This document shows, piece after piece, positions 25,310 to 33,693 of a DNA stretch of 64,000 nucleotides. Where the stretch lies: NCBI RefSeq assembly GCF_025847235.1, contig NZ_JAOZEW010000006.1:124001-188000 (forward strand). Reading direction: 5' to 3'. A model generated the notes under the pieces. The model was given only the letters and a program-made list of their open reading frames with translations. It was not told where the DNA came from and ran no database searches. A program made the position numbers and the translations under genes. The DNA comes from Flavobacterium shii (GTDB taxonomy: Bacteria; Bacteroidota; Bacteroidia; Flavobacteriales; Flavobacteriaceae). The stretch's first letter is position 1. Each line of letters begins with the position of its first letter.

Positions 25310-26308
25310 TTAGTCCAGAAGGCCCATACTGAATTCATCATACGGAGCTCCGGTATCTGTTCCCAAAGGTACGATACTTTCAAGTTTTAGAAGATCGTTC
25401 TGGCTCAATTCTATATTGGTCGAGGCTATATTCTGTTCAAGATACTTTCTGCGTTTAGTTCCGGGAATAGGCACAATTCCTTTGCTGATGATCCATGCCA
25501 GAGCAAGCTGTGAGGAATTTACATTTTTTTCTTCGGCCATTTTTTCAACTGCTTTTACCAGTTCAATATTTTTATAGAAATAGTTTTCCTGAAATCGTGG
25601 AATAGTTCTACGGAAATCATTTTCGGGAAGATCATCTATTGAACGAATTTGTCCTGATAAAAATCCACGCCCTAAGGGAGAATAAGCCACAAAACCTATC
25701 CCTAGTTCTTCCAATGTTTTTAGTACGCCTCTTTCTTCTACGGTTCTTTCAAACATGGAATACTCGCTTTGAACGGCTGTTATGGGATGAATATTATGCG
25801 CTCTTTTGATAGTTTCAGATGATACTTCCGAGAGTCCGATATATTTCACTTTTCCCTCTTTTACAAGATCGCTCATAGCATCGACCGTTTCTTCTATTAG
25901 TGTGTTTTTGTCCAAACGGTGCATGTAATAAAGATCAATATAATCAGTATTCAAATTTTTAAGTGAACGTTCTACTGCTTTTTTGATATATTTTCTGCTG
26001 CTGTTTATAGCCCAGGTTACTTTGTTATTGTCATCGATTTCCCAGCCAAATTTTGTAGCTAAAATATATTTGTCACGTTCTTTTCCGACAGCCTTAGCTA
26101 TTAGTTGTTCGTTTTTTAAAGGACCATACAAGTCTGCTGTGTCCAAAAAAATACCTCCTAGTTCAAGAGAACGGTGAATAGTGTGAATAGCTTCTTTTTC
26201 ATCTGCAGGACCATAGATATTTGCTTCTTCAAAGCCTGTCATTCCCATGCATCCCAAACCAAGTGGAGGAATAATTAATCCCTGATTTCCTAATTTAATC
26301 TGTTTCAT
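25310..26308 (-). CDS. Aldo/keto reductase
   Basis: 332 residues, a TIM-barrel NADPH-dependent reductase. The catalytic Asp and Tyr are in LDTADLYGPLKNEQLIAKA (about residues 54-72), the lysine in ILATKFGW (about 82-89) and the histidine in YYMHRLDKNTLIEET (about 128). The cofactor-binding C-terminal segment is GIVPIPGTKRRKYLEQNI. It resembles the YajO/AKR12-13 type group that reduces sugar or lipid aldehydes. Its operon partner is the AraC regulator downstream. Confidence 0.92.
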   Translation of the reverse strand: MKQIKLGNQGLIIPPLGLGCMGMTGFEEANIYGPADEKEAIHTIHRSLELGGIFLDTADLYGPLKNEQLIAKAVGKERDKYILATKFGWEIDDNNKVTWAINSSRKYIKKAVERSLKNLNTDYIDLYYMHRLDKNTLIEETVDAMSDLVKEGKVKYIGLSEVSSETIKRAHNIHPITAVQSEYSMFERTVEERGVLKTLEELGIGFVAYSPLGRGFLSGQIRSIDDLPENDFRRTIPRFQENYFYKNIELVKAVEKMAEEKNVNSSQLALAWIISKGIVPIPGTKRRKYLEQNIASTNIELSQNDLLKLESIVPLGTDTGAPYDEFSMGLLD

Positions 26309-26391
26309 CTTTTATAATTTTAGTTGAATACAAATTTCGAAAGAAAGAGTATGAACATAGGTTTGCAGATTACAGAAGGTTGTATTTAGAA

Positions 26392-26426
26392 TACTTATAT
26401 TTGATCCTGACAGATTCGACAGAACC
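26392..26426 (+). mobile_element. IS6-family right-end remnant
   Basis: ATACTTATATTTGATCCTGACAGATTCGACAGAACC is nearly identical to the right end of the IS6 copy at 29454-29487 (AAACTTATATTTGATTCTGACAGATGCGACAGAACT). No transposase sequence adjoins it. It is the outer end matching the left-end fragment at 21518. The remaining gap to 26722 holds only a terminator. Confidence 0.65.
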
Positions 26427-26610
26427 CATGATTTATTATATACCAATTTTTTAAAGTAAAAAAACTTTTTTAATGGTTTAATTTTTTTCAAAATGAGTGT
26501 TGTAATTCTTTTGATTTAAATTACTTTAACAATGTATTAAATCGAATATTTGATTTCTATAGATAAAGAGTATAGGGATCCTAACAAAGGGAGCAATCCC
26601 ATTTAATCGT

Positions 26611-26647
26611 AAAATGGCGTCACTTACAGTCAAGTGACGCCATTTTT
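26611..26647. terminator. Bidirectional-looking terminator after the Vps62-domain gene
   Basis: Strong stem AAAATGGCGTCACTT / AAGTGACGCCATTTTTT with a short loop. A/T runs on both sides allow use in either direction; it lies downstream of the minus-strand gene at 26723. Confidence 0.8.
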
Positions 26648-26722
26648 TAATATTAATATTGGAAATAATTCTTTAAAACTGGTCTGTACCATAAATACAA
26701 GCTGTTTTTCGAGTCTCTATTT

Positions 26723-27928
26723 TTAGCTTGGATACTGCGATTGTACAAAGGAATTAACATCTAGAACCAAAGAAGTTCCAACAATCGACTGGTCTGCTCG
26801 TACGATATTCATGTTATAACCCAAGGACCACATTGCAGCAGCTTTTCCAGATGGAGTTACTAACTGACGATCAACACTAATCTCCTTAAAGACCTCAACA
26901 TTTGTACTAGTCTCATATCCCATCTCGACGGAAACAGTGGCAGATACTTTACCTTCAGCCAGGAAGGAAACACCAGCTTCAGCAGTAACAGAAATACCTG
27001 TAGTAAGACTAAAAGTCGAAGTTTGAGATTCTGTTATACCCGTTGTTACCGTTTTGCCGATTGTTTGATCTACACTTGTTGTATTGAAGTCAAAAATTTC
27101 CAATTGGTAATAGACAGCTCTTTCCAAGAAATAAAAGGGGGAGTTATTGACTTGCCATGATACGGTTCGTCCTGCATCAGTAATCGCTGTAAATGGTACA
27201 ATAGTAATACGATCTACAGTTTTTCCACTAATACTCGGTGGTATATTTACACTTTGTAATACTGGTGTAGCGGGCTCTTCTAATGTACTAACTGGAAAAG
27301 GTAAATTTAGCACATTCATTTCAGGTAAAGATTTGGGATTTGGTATAGAATGAGAGTTATTAGCAACAAAAGTGTTTACAGCAAAGTAACCATTTTTCGG
27401 ACTAGTATCAACTGCTGTGTCTGGAGTAATTAAAAATACATCGATATCCATCTTAGCTCCAGAATTTTTATCAGACCAAATTTGCGTTCCTGCCATTCCT
27501 GCTACCGTAAGGTCTTTACGGACACACACTACAGAATCAATAGATGGTGCGTCATAACCATTTACCATCACATCACCTAATGCAACGTATCCATCTGGAG
27601 CATTCGGTCTCCAGCAAGAACCATCATTTTCCCCACCAGAACCATGATCGTTCCAAATTTCAGTAAATGAAGCGGGATTTGCCAATGGTGCATTAGAATT
27701 AGGCGCCTCTTTAACGCAAAGAGCCCAATTATTTCCATCAATATTTACATCAGAATAGTTACCGATTGCATAAGTTCCCAAAATTTTAAATCCTGCTGGA
27801 GGAACTGGTTGCCAAAAAGCACCATCCTGTGAAGAACCTGTTTTTCGATCGTTGTAAACAAAAGAGAATTGATTGGTAAATGTAAGAATTAAATCTCCAA
27901 ATTGTACCTGTTTATTTATATCTGTCAT
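26723..27928 (-). CDS. Vps62-domain protein with aerolysin-like C-terminal region; candidate pore-forming protein
   Basis: 401 residues. The N-terminal half (about 5-190) carries two Vps62/DUF946-type repeats: W39-Q-P..P-x-G-F..LG and W106-R-P..P-D-G-Y..LG, each preceded by a (G/S)SG..D.(S/A).W turn, and a CVRKDL strand. The C-terminal half (about 235-400) is all-beta; residues 290-345 form a long serine/threonine-rich alternating stretch (KTVTTGITESQTSTFSLTTG and VSATVSVEMGYETST), the pattern of the membrane-insertion loop of aerolysin/ETX-MTX2 proteins. There is no signal peptide. I infer a pore-forming protein of unknown target; the Vps62 assignment is firmer than the pore assignment. Confidence 0.7.
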   Translation of the reverse strand: MTDINKQVQFGDLILTFTNQFSFVYNDRKTGSSQDGAFWQPVPPAGFKILGTYAIGNYSDVNIDGNNWALCVKEAPNSNAPLANPASFTEIWNDHGSGGENDGSCWRPNAPDGYVALGDVMVNGYDAPSIDSVVCVRKDLTVAGMAGTQIWSDKNSGAKMDIDVFLITPDTAVDTSPKNGYFAVNTFVANNSHSIPNPKSLPEMNVLNLPFPVSTLEEPATPVLQSVNIPPSISGKTVDRITIVPFTAITDAGRTVSWQVNNSPFYFLERAVYYQLEIFDFNTTSVDQTIGKTVTTGITESQTSTFSLTTGISVTAEAGVSFLAEGKVSATVSVEMGYETSTNVEVFKEISVDRQLVTPSGKAAAMWSLGYNMNIVRADQSIVGTSLVLDVNSFVQSQYPS

Positions 27929-28342
27929 TTTATTATAATTTAAATTCCCTACTCATAAAGCTTTTCGGTTACCGCTTCTCATTAAATTGACATAATAAGA
28001 AATGTCCTTTTTTTTATAAAAGTGGGTACTGCTACACTTTTTGTTTTAACTTGCTATTTGGGAGATCAGCCCCTTTTCTTTTACTTTAAAAGTATAACAA
28101 CCAGAATCAACTTCTAATACGTATCATGCATAATACATATGATTCTATCTCCTGATTAATAAACCTTTGAATAAAAAATAACTAACGTGCTAGCTTCTTT
28201 GTTAATCTGAAATAAAAGTACAAGGATCAAAATGGTATAGTAAGTATAATGTCATCAGATGAAAATTTTATGATACGAGGATGAGGAAATAGGACATAAA
28301 ATACTAAATCAAAATACTTAAGCGCTTTGGTTTAATATCTGA
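27929..28342. other. Intergenic stretch without a recognisable gene
   Basis: 414 bases between the LytTR regulator gene and the Vps62-domain gene (both minus strand). It should contain the promoter of the latter. I see no coding frame of note and no clear repeat. Confidence 0.5.
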
Positions 28343-29080
28343 CTAGAGTATTTTATAGGTACTTAGGAAATTTCTGTATTTATTGCCAAGAGTTATGATG
28401 TGGTTTCCCTCCATAACAATAGTCTTTTTCGATAGTATGATTTCAAGAATCTTATCGGGATTGGCAATGTAGTTTCGGTGGGTGCGTATAAATTTGTGAG
28501 ATTCCAACAGAAGAAGAATTTTAGTCAGAGAAATCTGGATGACAAATTTTTTGGTTTTAGTGATTACATTGCAGTATCGTTCTTCTACTTCTATATAGAT
28601 GATCTCTTCAATTAATACTTTTCCAAGACTTTTTCCTTTTTTAATAAATATTGAATCACTGACTATTATGGACTCTTGCCGTATACTATTTCCTTGATCT
28701 TGCTCATAGAATCTTTCCATTGCCATTTCAAGGGCATATAATATCTTAAGTTCATTAAAAGGTTTCAGCAAATAACTGAATGGTTTTGCTAGTTTTGCCT
28801 TTTCAAAAACCTGGCGATTAGACGAACTGGTAACAAAGATAAACGGTTTAGCTGTTTTGGGATCAGCAATTATGATTTTTGCAAGATTAATGCCTTCAGG
28901 ATAACCATCAATGAAAATATCTAAAACAAGAATATCTACAGCCTTATGATAAAAATACTGAAGAGCCTGCTGATAATTAGAAGCAACAACAACATTATAG
29001 TTATTGGCAATCAAAATTTCTGAAAGAAACGTACTGTCTTCTACAGAATCTTCAACGATAAGGACATTTATTTTCTGCAT
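28343..29080 (-). CDS. LytTR-family response regulator (orphan)
   Basis: 245 residues. Receiver domain (about 3-120) with the acidic pocket near residues 10-13 (VEDSVEDS), the phospho-acceptor Asp in ILVLDIFIDGYPEG and the lysine in YLLKPFN. The C-terminal LytTR DNA-binding domain (about 145-243) shows ILIEEIIYIEVEERYCNV and IRTHRNYIANP. No histidine kinase is adjacent. It is on the same strand as the Vps62-domain gene 414 bases downstream, which it might control. Confidence 0.92.
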   Translation of the reverse strand: MQKINVLIVEDSVEDSTFLSEILIANNYNVVVASNYQQALQYFYHKAVDILVLDIFIDGYPEGINLAKIIIADPKTAKPFIFVTSSSNRQVFEKAKLAKPFSYLLKPFNELKILYALEMAMERFYEQDQGNSIRQESIIVSDSIFIKKGKSLGKVLIEEIIYIEVEERYCNVITKTKKFVIQISLTKILLLLESHKFIRTHRNYIANPDKILEIILSKKTIVMEGNHIITLGNKYRNFLSTYKIL

Positions 29081-29183
29081 TCTTATTATACTTTTTTTTA
29101 TTTTTCAGTTTGTGTATAACATGAATGTTAAAGCAATAGCTTTCATAAATGCCTGTTAACTCGATTATATTTGCCGTAAAATG

Positions 29184-29487
29184 GGTTCTGTTGCATTTAG
29201 AGTTAAGCTTTACTTTTTTTCTTTAAATTCTAAAATTAATGAATATCAAGGGTTATTGTTATCCAAAATCTATATTATACACGCCATATATTTTAAGCTT
29301 AGATTTGCTTTAAGTTATCGGGATGTTGAAGAGATAATGAAAATGCATGGAGTTCAAGTTGACCATGCAACAATTCAACGTTGGGTATATAAGTTTGCAC
29401 ACAGGAATAACTATGTTTAAATCATACTGTAAATTGGCAGCTTAACTTTTAAAACTTATATTTGATTCTGACAGATGCGACAGAACT
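29184..29487 (+). mobile_element. IS6-family element with internal deletion, both ends present
   Basis: About 304 bases bounded by GGTTCTGTTGCAT at the left and its imperfect inverse ATGCGACAGAACT at the right. Inside, bases 29181-29420 encode a 79-residue frame whose second half (LRFALSYRDVEEIMKMHGVQVDH, then IQRWVYKFAH) is the N-terminal helix-turn-helix region of IS6 transposases. The DDE catalytic core is missing. No direct target duplication is seen at the ends, so the copy is old or rearranged. Confidence 0.75.
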
Positions 29488-29555
29488 TCTTTGTCGGAGT
29501 TTTTGCATAGTGCATGCTTTGTAGGATTCCTTTTTTAACTTATATTCGCTGTTTA

Positions 29556-29563
29556 TACATTTG
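29556..29563 (+). promoter_or_regulatory. -7 promoter box for the permease gene
   Basis: TACATTTG matches the -7 consensus, 33 bases before the GTG start at 29597. It lies outside the IS6 remnant. Confidence 0.45.
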
Positions 29564-29596
29564 TGAGTACATATTACTCATTTAAAAAACTAATTT

Positions 29597-31021
29597 GTGA
29601 AAAACACACAGGAAGACGTACAAGAGAATCAGCTTAAACGCGGGCTGACGAATCGCCACATTCAGTTAATTGCCTTAGGCGGATCTATAGGAACAGGTCT
29701 TTTCCTTGGCATTGGTCCAGCAGCTGTATTAGCAGGACCATCTGTTATTTTAGGATATGCTGTTGCTGGAATTATCGCTTTTTTTATTATGAGACAACTT
29801 GGTGAAATGGTTGTCGAAGAGCCTGTATCAGGAAGTTTTAGTCACTTTGCCTATAAATATTGTGGTTCTTTTGCCGGTTTTGCATCTGGTTGGAATTATT
29901 GGATTTTATATATTTTAGTTAGCATGGCCGAACTTACAGCCATTGGTGTTTATGTACAGTTTTGGTGGCCTGAAATCCCGCTGTGGGCATCCAGTTTATT
30001 TTTCTTCCTGGTTATTAACGCTTTAAATTTTGCCTCTGTAAAAGTATACGGAGAAACTGAATTTTGGTTTTCGATCATAAAAGTTGTTGCAATTATTGCA
30101 ATGATCCTTTTTGGTACTTACTTATTAATAAGTGGTACAGGAGGAGAACACGCTACAATTCATAATTTATATAACGATGGAGGTTTTTTTCCAAAAGGTT
30201 TCTTCGAAAAAACTCCATCTGGTAGTTTTCAAGGTTTATTATCAGCAATGGCGTTAATTATGTTCTCTTTTGGAGGTTTAGAACTAATAGGAATTACCGC
30301 TGCTGAGGCCGAAAATCCAGAAAAAAACATTCCAAAAGCAACAAATCAGGTCATTTATAGAATACTTATATTTTATGTAGGAGCATTGGTAATTTTATTT
30401 GCTCTGTCGCCTTGGCAACAAATTACTACAGATAGTAGTCCGTTTGTAATGGTTTTTCAAAATTTAAACGGAATGGAATTTGAGCTATTTGGCAACAAAA
30501 TATTTTTTACACGCCTTATTGCCAATGTGCTTAATTTAATTGTATTAACCGCAGCGCTATCAGTTTATAATAGTAGCGTATATAGCAACTCACGTATGTT
30601 ATATGGCTTGGCAGATCAAGGCAATGCACCTAAGTTTTTAATGAAGCTAAACAAACAATCAGTGCCAATTAATGCCATTTTAATATCTTCATGCTTTGCA
30701 GCTATCTGTATTATAATAAATAAAATAATTCCAGAAGAAGCTTTTAGTATTTTAATGTCTCTGGTGGTGTCTTCTTTAATTATTAACTGGGTTATGATCT
30801 CTTATACGCATCTAAAATTTAGACAATCGAAAGACAAGGAAAATACAAAAACTAAGTTTCCTTCCTTATTTTATCCAGTAAGTAATTACATCTGTTTTGT
30901 GTTTTTATTTGGTATTTTATCCATCATGTGGATCACTAATATGAAGTTATCTGTAGAATTGATTCCTATTTGGTTGGGTATTCTTTTTGTATGCTATAAA
31001 GTTTTTAAAACCAAAATATAA
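29597..31021 (+). CDS. Amino-acid permease (APC superfamily, AAT-type)
   Basis: 474 residues with about 12 transmembrane helices. The N-terminal signature IQLIALGGSIGTGLFLGIG (around residues 24-42) is diagnostic of proton-coupled amino-acid permeases such as AroP, PheP, CycA and GabP; the later FGGLELIGITAAEAENPEKN is also typical. The start is GTG; no in-frame ATG gives the full N-terminus. The exact amino acid imported is not readable. A terminator follows. A fragment of a closely related gene (amino acids SYTHLKFRQSKDKENTKTKF) recurs out of context at 33090-33158. Confidence 0.92.
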   Translation: MKNTQEDVQENQLKRGLTNRHIQLIALGGSIGTGLFLGIGPAAVLAGPSVILGYAVAGIIAFFIMRQLGEMVVEEPVSGSFSHFAYKYCGSFAGFASGWNYWILYILVSMAELTAIGVYVQFWWPEIPLWASSLFFFLVINALNFASVKVYGETEFWFSIIKVVAIIAMILFGTYLLISGTGGEHATIHNLYNDGGFFPKGFFEKTPSGSFQGLLSAMALIMFSFGGLELIGITAAEAENPEKNIPKATNQVIYRILIFYVGALVILFALSPWQQITTDSSPFVMVFQNLNGMEFELFGNKIFFTRLIANVLNLIVLTAALSVYNSSVYSNSRMLYGLADQGNAPKFLMKLNKQSVPINAILISSCFAAICIIINKIIPEEAFSILMSLVVSSLIINWVMISYTHLKFRQSKDKENTKTKFPSLFYPVSNYICFVFLFGILSIMWITNMKLSVELIPIWLGILFVCYKVFKTKI

Positions 31022-31042
31022 TAGCTTTTGCTATATTAAAAA

Positions 31043-31085
31043 AAGGCATTGATTATCAATCTGTAGTTGATTTTCAATGCCTTTT
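31043..31085 (+). terminator. Rho-independent terminator after the permease
   Basis: Arms AAGGCATTGA and TCAATGCCTT followed by Ts. Confidence 0.75.
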
Positions 31086-31168
31086 TAATTCTAAAATCAT
31101 ATTTACCTATAGAACATGGTATGCTATTTTTGGTGAAGCTAAATTGTAGTTTAATTTTATTATAGTTA

Positions 31169-31585
31169 TTAAACTTGCAATGAAGCCGCATCAGCAAAAT
31201 TTGCTTTCAACTCTTCAGGTAAATAAGGTCTTCCTCCAGTTGCAGGAATACAAGTTCCTGTAAATACTGCCGAAGCCATTATTTTTCCGTTTTTTATTAT
31301 TGATTGTTTAAAATGTAGTCTTGGTAATCCCTGAGCATCTGTATATACAGCACAGGTCACATCAAAATTATCGTCTTTTTTGAGCGAGCGTATAAATTTG
31401 ATTTTATACTCTGATAAAACCATAAATACACCATTTTCTGCCTGTTGAACAAAATCAAAACCTAGAATCTCCCTAATATAATCATGGCGGCATTCCTCCA
31501 TATAAAACGGGTAATATAAGCCATCCATAATGCCTTGTACATCTATATGTGCATCTGCAACGGTGTAATTTTTTGAGTATTCCAT
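31169..31585 (-). CDS. Acyl-CoA thioesterase-like hotdog protein
   Basis: 138 residues of the 4HBT/YbgC-like hotdog family: a D-x-(Q)-G-(I)-M-D-G-L-Y-Y-P-F-Y-M-E-E-C-R-H-D segment that carries the catalytic-type Asp near the N-terminus, then strands VLSEYKIKFIRSLKKDDNF and LPRLHFKQSIIKNGKIMASA typical of the fold. Such enzymes hydrolyse acyl-CoA thioesters in the cytoplasm. It is a single gene with no operon partner, between the permease and a toxin-antitoxin pair. Confidence 0.8.
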   Translation of the reverse strand: MEYSKNYTVADAHIDVQGIMDGLYYPFYMEECRHDYIREILGFDFVQQAENGVFMVLSEYKIKFIRSLKKDDNFDVTCAVYTDAQGLPRLHFKQSIIKNGKIMASAVFTGTCIPATGGRPYLPEELKANFADAASLQV

Positions 31586-31704
31586 AGTATTGATTATAAA
31601 GTTTAATTTTAATAGCTAACGCAAATATTTTTGGATTATTACGGTCTAAAATCTTCGTGTTAAATTTCTATGACAAAAAGGTATTCTCGACAAATTGAAC
31701 TGTT

Positions 31705-31983
31705 TTAAAGGTCTTGTCTTCCGATAATGGTAATAATCTCCACTCGTTTATCTCCGTTAATTTGGTAGTAAATAGTATCAACACCACAAAAACAATAGCG
31801 ATATCCTATTTTAATGTGGTTAGCAGATGGAAATAAAAAAGGATTTCCCTCTATTTTTTCAAAACAATCATAAAACATATTAAAATAGCTGTCAGCTTGA
31901 TTTATGCCAAACTTACTAACACCATAATAATATATTTTTCTTAAATCTTCTTTGGCTTCGCTACTTAAATAGTAACTATACAT
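31705..31983 (-). CDS. RelE/ParE-family toxin
   Basis: 92 residues with the ParE/RelE core: YYLSSEAKEDLRKIYYYGVSKFGINQADSYF, then FLFPSANHIKIGYRYCFC and the terminal strands DTIYYQINGDKRVEIITIIGRQD. ParE-type toxins poison DNA gyrase, whereas RelE-type toxins cut ribosome-bound mRNA; sequence favours the ParE group. Its start overlaps the antitoxin gene by 8 bases, the normal translational coupling. Confidence 0.9.
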   Translation of the reverse strand: MYSYYLSSEAKEDLRKIYYYGVSKFGINQADSYFNMFYDCFEKIEGNPFLFPSANHIKIGYRYCFCGVDTIYYQINGDKRVEIITIIGRQDL

Positions 31984-32221
31984 CAGGCAGATCTTTTTTA
32001 AATTCGGCTAACATTTCTTGTCTCGTTTGTTTCTTTGCAAAACCGTTTTTTTCTCCCTTATCTATTTTAGCTTTCACAAACTCATAGTATTCTTCTTGTG
32101 AACGAGCTTGCTTAATCAAATAATTAATAGCTTCACTTTTACTACTAAACTCTTCTGTATTAACCTGATTTTTCAACCATTCATCATTAGGGGCAGTTAA
32201 TGATATACTTTGTCGTGTCAT
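31976..32221 (-). CDS. ParD-like ribbon-helix-helix antitoxin
   Basis: 81 residues beginning with the ribbon-helix-helix segment SISLTAPNDEWLKNQV and EFSSKSEAINYLIKQARSQE, followed by an acidic and basic helix that would wrap the toxin. It is upstream of and overlaps the ParE/RelE toxin gene. It would bind its own promoter and neutralise the toxin. Confidence 0.88.
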   Translation of the reverse strand: MTRQSISLTAPNDEWLKNQVNTEEFSSKSEAINYLIKQARSQEEYYEFVKAKIDKGEKNGFAKKQTRQEMLAEFKKDLPDV

Positions 32222-32320
32222 AATAATATAAGTTTTTAGATTGGTGTAAATTTACACCAAAATTTAGAAATGGAAAAAATATTTAAATGAAATAGTTTTT
32301 AATTGTTGGGTACAAACCCC

Positions 32321-32534
32321 ATATCTCCGAAGTGTTCAACTGAAAAGCTGCGCAAATGCCTCAGACTTTGCGCATTTTTTTACACCTATGAATTATTAAA
32401 GTTTATAAAAGTCTCCCGACTTTTTACAATTATTTCTTAATATTGTTTTTATTTTCTAGAAATTACATCTAATAAATTTAGTTTTAAAGTCAGAGATATT
32501 TGCGCAGCGTTTGTGAGGTATACTTTGCAGGGGT
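32321..32534 (+). repeat. Interspersed repeat family A, copy 1
   Basis: About 214 bases, starting at ATCTCCGAAGTGTTCAACTG, containing the hairpin TGCGCAAA / TTTGCGCA plus seven Ts (32349-32381, a terminator-like signal), then ATGAATTATTAAAGTTTATA and ending GTGAGGTATACTTTGCAG. It occupies most of the gap 32222-32562. Copy 2 is at 33159-33430 and a shorter copy at 46472-46580. Confidence 0.75.
32349..32381 (+). terminator. Terminator-like hairpin inside repeat copy 1
   Basis: TGCGCAAA and TTTGCGCA arms around a 10-base loop, followed by seven Ts. Confidence 0.5.
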
Positions 32535-32562
32535 TCCAAATATTTTTAATTAAACAAAAGCG

Positions 32563-33081
32563 ATGAAACTCAAAGGTCAAGAAAAAACATTTTGGTGGCA
32601 TTTTTGTCAAATCAATGATTCCAAAGACATTCCTATAGAAGTGTCTGTCGTTGCTGGAGTAGATGACCCGAACTATAATGACGATTATTTTGCAATGCTT
32701 ACCGACAAAATAAAAATCATTCATTCTATATATCTTAAAGAAACCGCCATTACAGATGAAGGTGTAAAACATATCTCCAAAGTGCAGCAGCTTAAAAGCC
32801 TCACACTCATGAAACAGCCAAAAATCACAAAAGCCAGTTTACTCTACCTTAACCAACTTACAGATCTGGAATATTTGGACATTTGGCGAACGGGGATTAT
32901 TCTGGAAGATTTGGTTACACTCAATCAGTTGAAAAATCTAAAAAAGGTATATGTTTCGTCTTTAGCAGAAATAGATGGTTCTTTTCCTGAGCTGGAGAGC
33001 GAGCAGATTTTGGAACAGATAATCGTGCTGGAAGATATGTTTCCAGATTGCACTTTCTATGTGGATCACAAAGAATATTGA
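32563..33081 (+). CDS. Leucine-rich-repeat-like protein, function unknown
   Basis: 172 residues, no signal peptide. The middle and C-terminal parts show degenerate leucine-rich units: IHSIYLKETAITDEGVKHI, LKSLTLMKQPKITKASLLYL, LEYLDIWRTGIILEDLVTL and LKNLKKVYVSS. These suggest a small protein-interaction domain. The N-terminus (MKLKGQEKTFWWHFCQINDS) is not recognised. The gene is bracketed by two copies of repeat family A, so it may move or duplicate with them. Confidence 0.65.
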   Translation: MKLKGQEKTFWWHFCQINDSKDIPIEVSVVAGVDDPNYNDDYFAMLTDKIKIIHSIYLKETAITDEGVKHISKVQQLKSLTLMKQPKITKASLLYLNQLTDLEYLDIWRTGIILEDLVTLNQLKNLKKVYVSSLAEIDGSFPELESEQILEQIIVLEDMFPDCTFYVDHKEY

Positions 33082-33089
33082 CAGGAATT

Positions 33090-33158
33090 ATGAATTCTTA
33101 TGCGCATCTAAGGTTTAGACGTTCAAAAGACAAGGAAAACACAAAAACTAAGTTTCCT
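33090..33158 (+). pseudogene. Fragment of an amino-acid permease gene
   Basis: These 69 bases closely match bases 30794-30862 of the permease gene, including the stretch ACAAAAACTAAGTTTCCT, and would encode SYAHLRFRRSKDKENTKTKF against SYTHLKFRQSKDKENTKTKF there. No start or further permease sequence adjoins. The fragment is joined directly to repeat family A copy 2. Confidence 0.75.
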
Positions 33159-33430
33159 AGATCTCCAAAATGTTCAACTGAAAAGCTGCACAAATGTCTC
33201 TGACTTTGCGAATTTTTTTGCACCTATGAATTATTAAAGTTTATAAAAGTCTTCCGACTTTTTGCAGTTATTTTTTAATATTGTTTTCATTCTTTCTTCT
33301 CCAGAAATTACATCTAAGAAATTTAGTTTTAAAGTCTGAGACTTTATGACTTATACGTTTTAAATTAGATATTTGTAAATTGGCGCAAAGTCAGAGATAT
33401 TTGCCAGCGCTTGTGAGGTACACTTTGCAG
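33159..33430 (+). repeat. Interspersed repeat family A, copy 2
   Basis: About 272 bases parallel to 32321-32534 (GTTCAACTGAAAAGCTG, ATGAATTATTAAAGTTTATA, GTGAGGTACACTTTGCAG), with about 50 extra bases near 33345-33390. Same orientation as copy 1. The rest of the gap to 33693 shows no gene. Confidence 0.72.
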
Positions 33431-33640
33431 AGCAGGGGGTAATTTAATTCCAACGCTGTGCGAATGTCTCCTGACTTCGCACCCACATCTTGATCAGATG
33501 AACAAAAATAATTTTGATGATTAATCCCAATTAGAGATTAGTTTTTACATTTTGAAGTATAACAGTTTGAATTTTAAAAGCAGTGGTAACATAATTAATG
33601 TAATATTTTGTAATTCATATAGAACAAATACTGGCAAAAC

Positions 33641-33668
33641 AAAAAAGAGACTCGAAAGTCTCTTTTTT
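33641..33668 (-). terminator. Rho-independent terminator downstream of the first XRE gene
   Basis: AAAAAAGAGACT / AGTCTCTTTTTT with loop CGAA; the symmetric A/T tails let it act in both directions. Confidence 0.8.
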
Positions 33669-33693
33669 GAATTAATATATCTTCTATAAATGA

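Noticed and set aside
31705..32221. Possible abortive-infection system rather than a simple toxin-antitoxin pair
   Set aside because: Only a standard ParD/ParE-type pair is present; there are no nuclease, helicase or sensor genes next to it.
32449..32772. An antisense 107-residue frame opposite the LRR-like gene
   Set aside because: It overlaps the more convincing plus-strand gene and extends into repeat family A; no recognisable domain.
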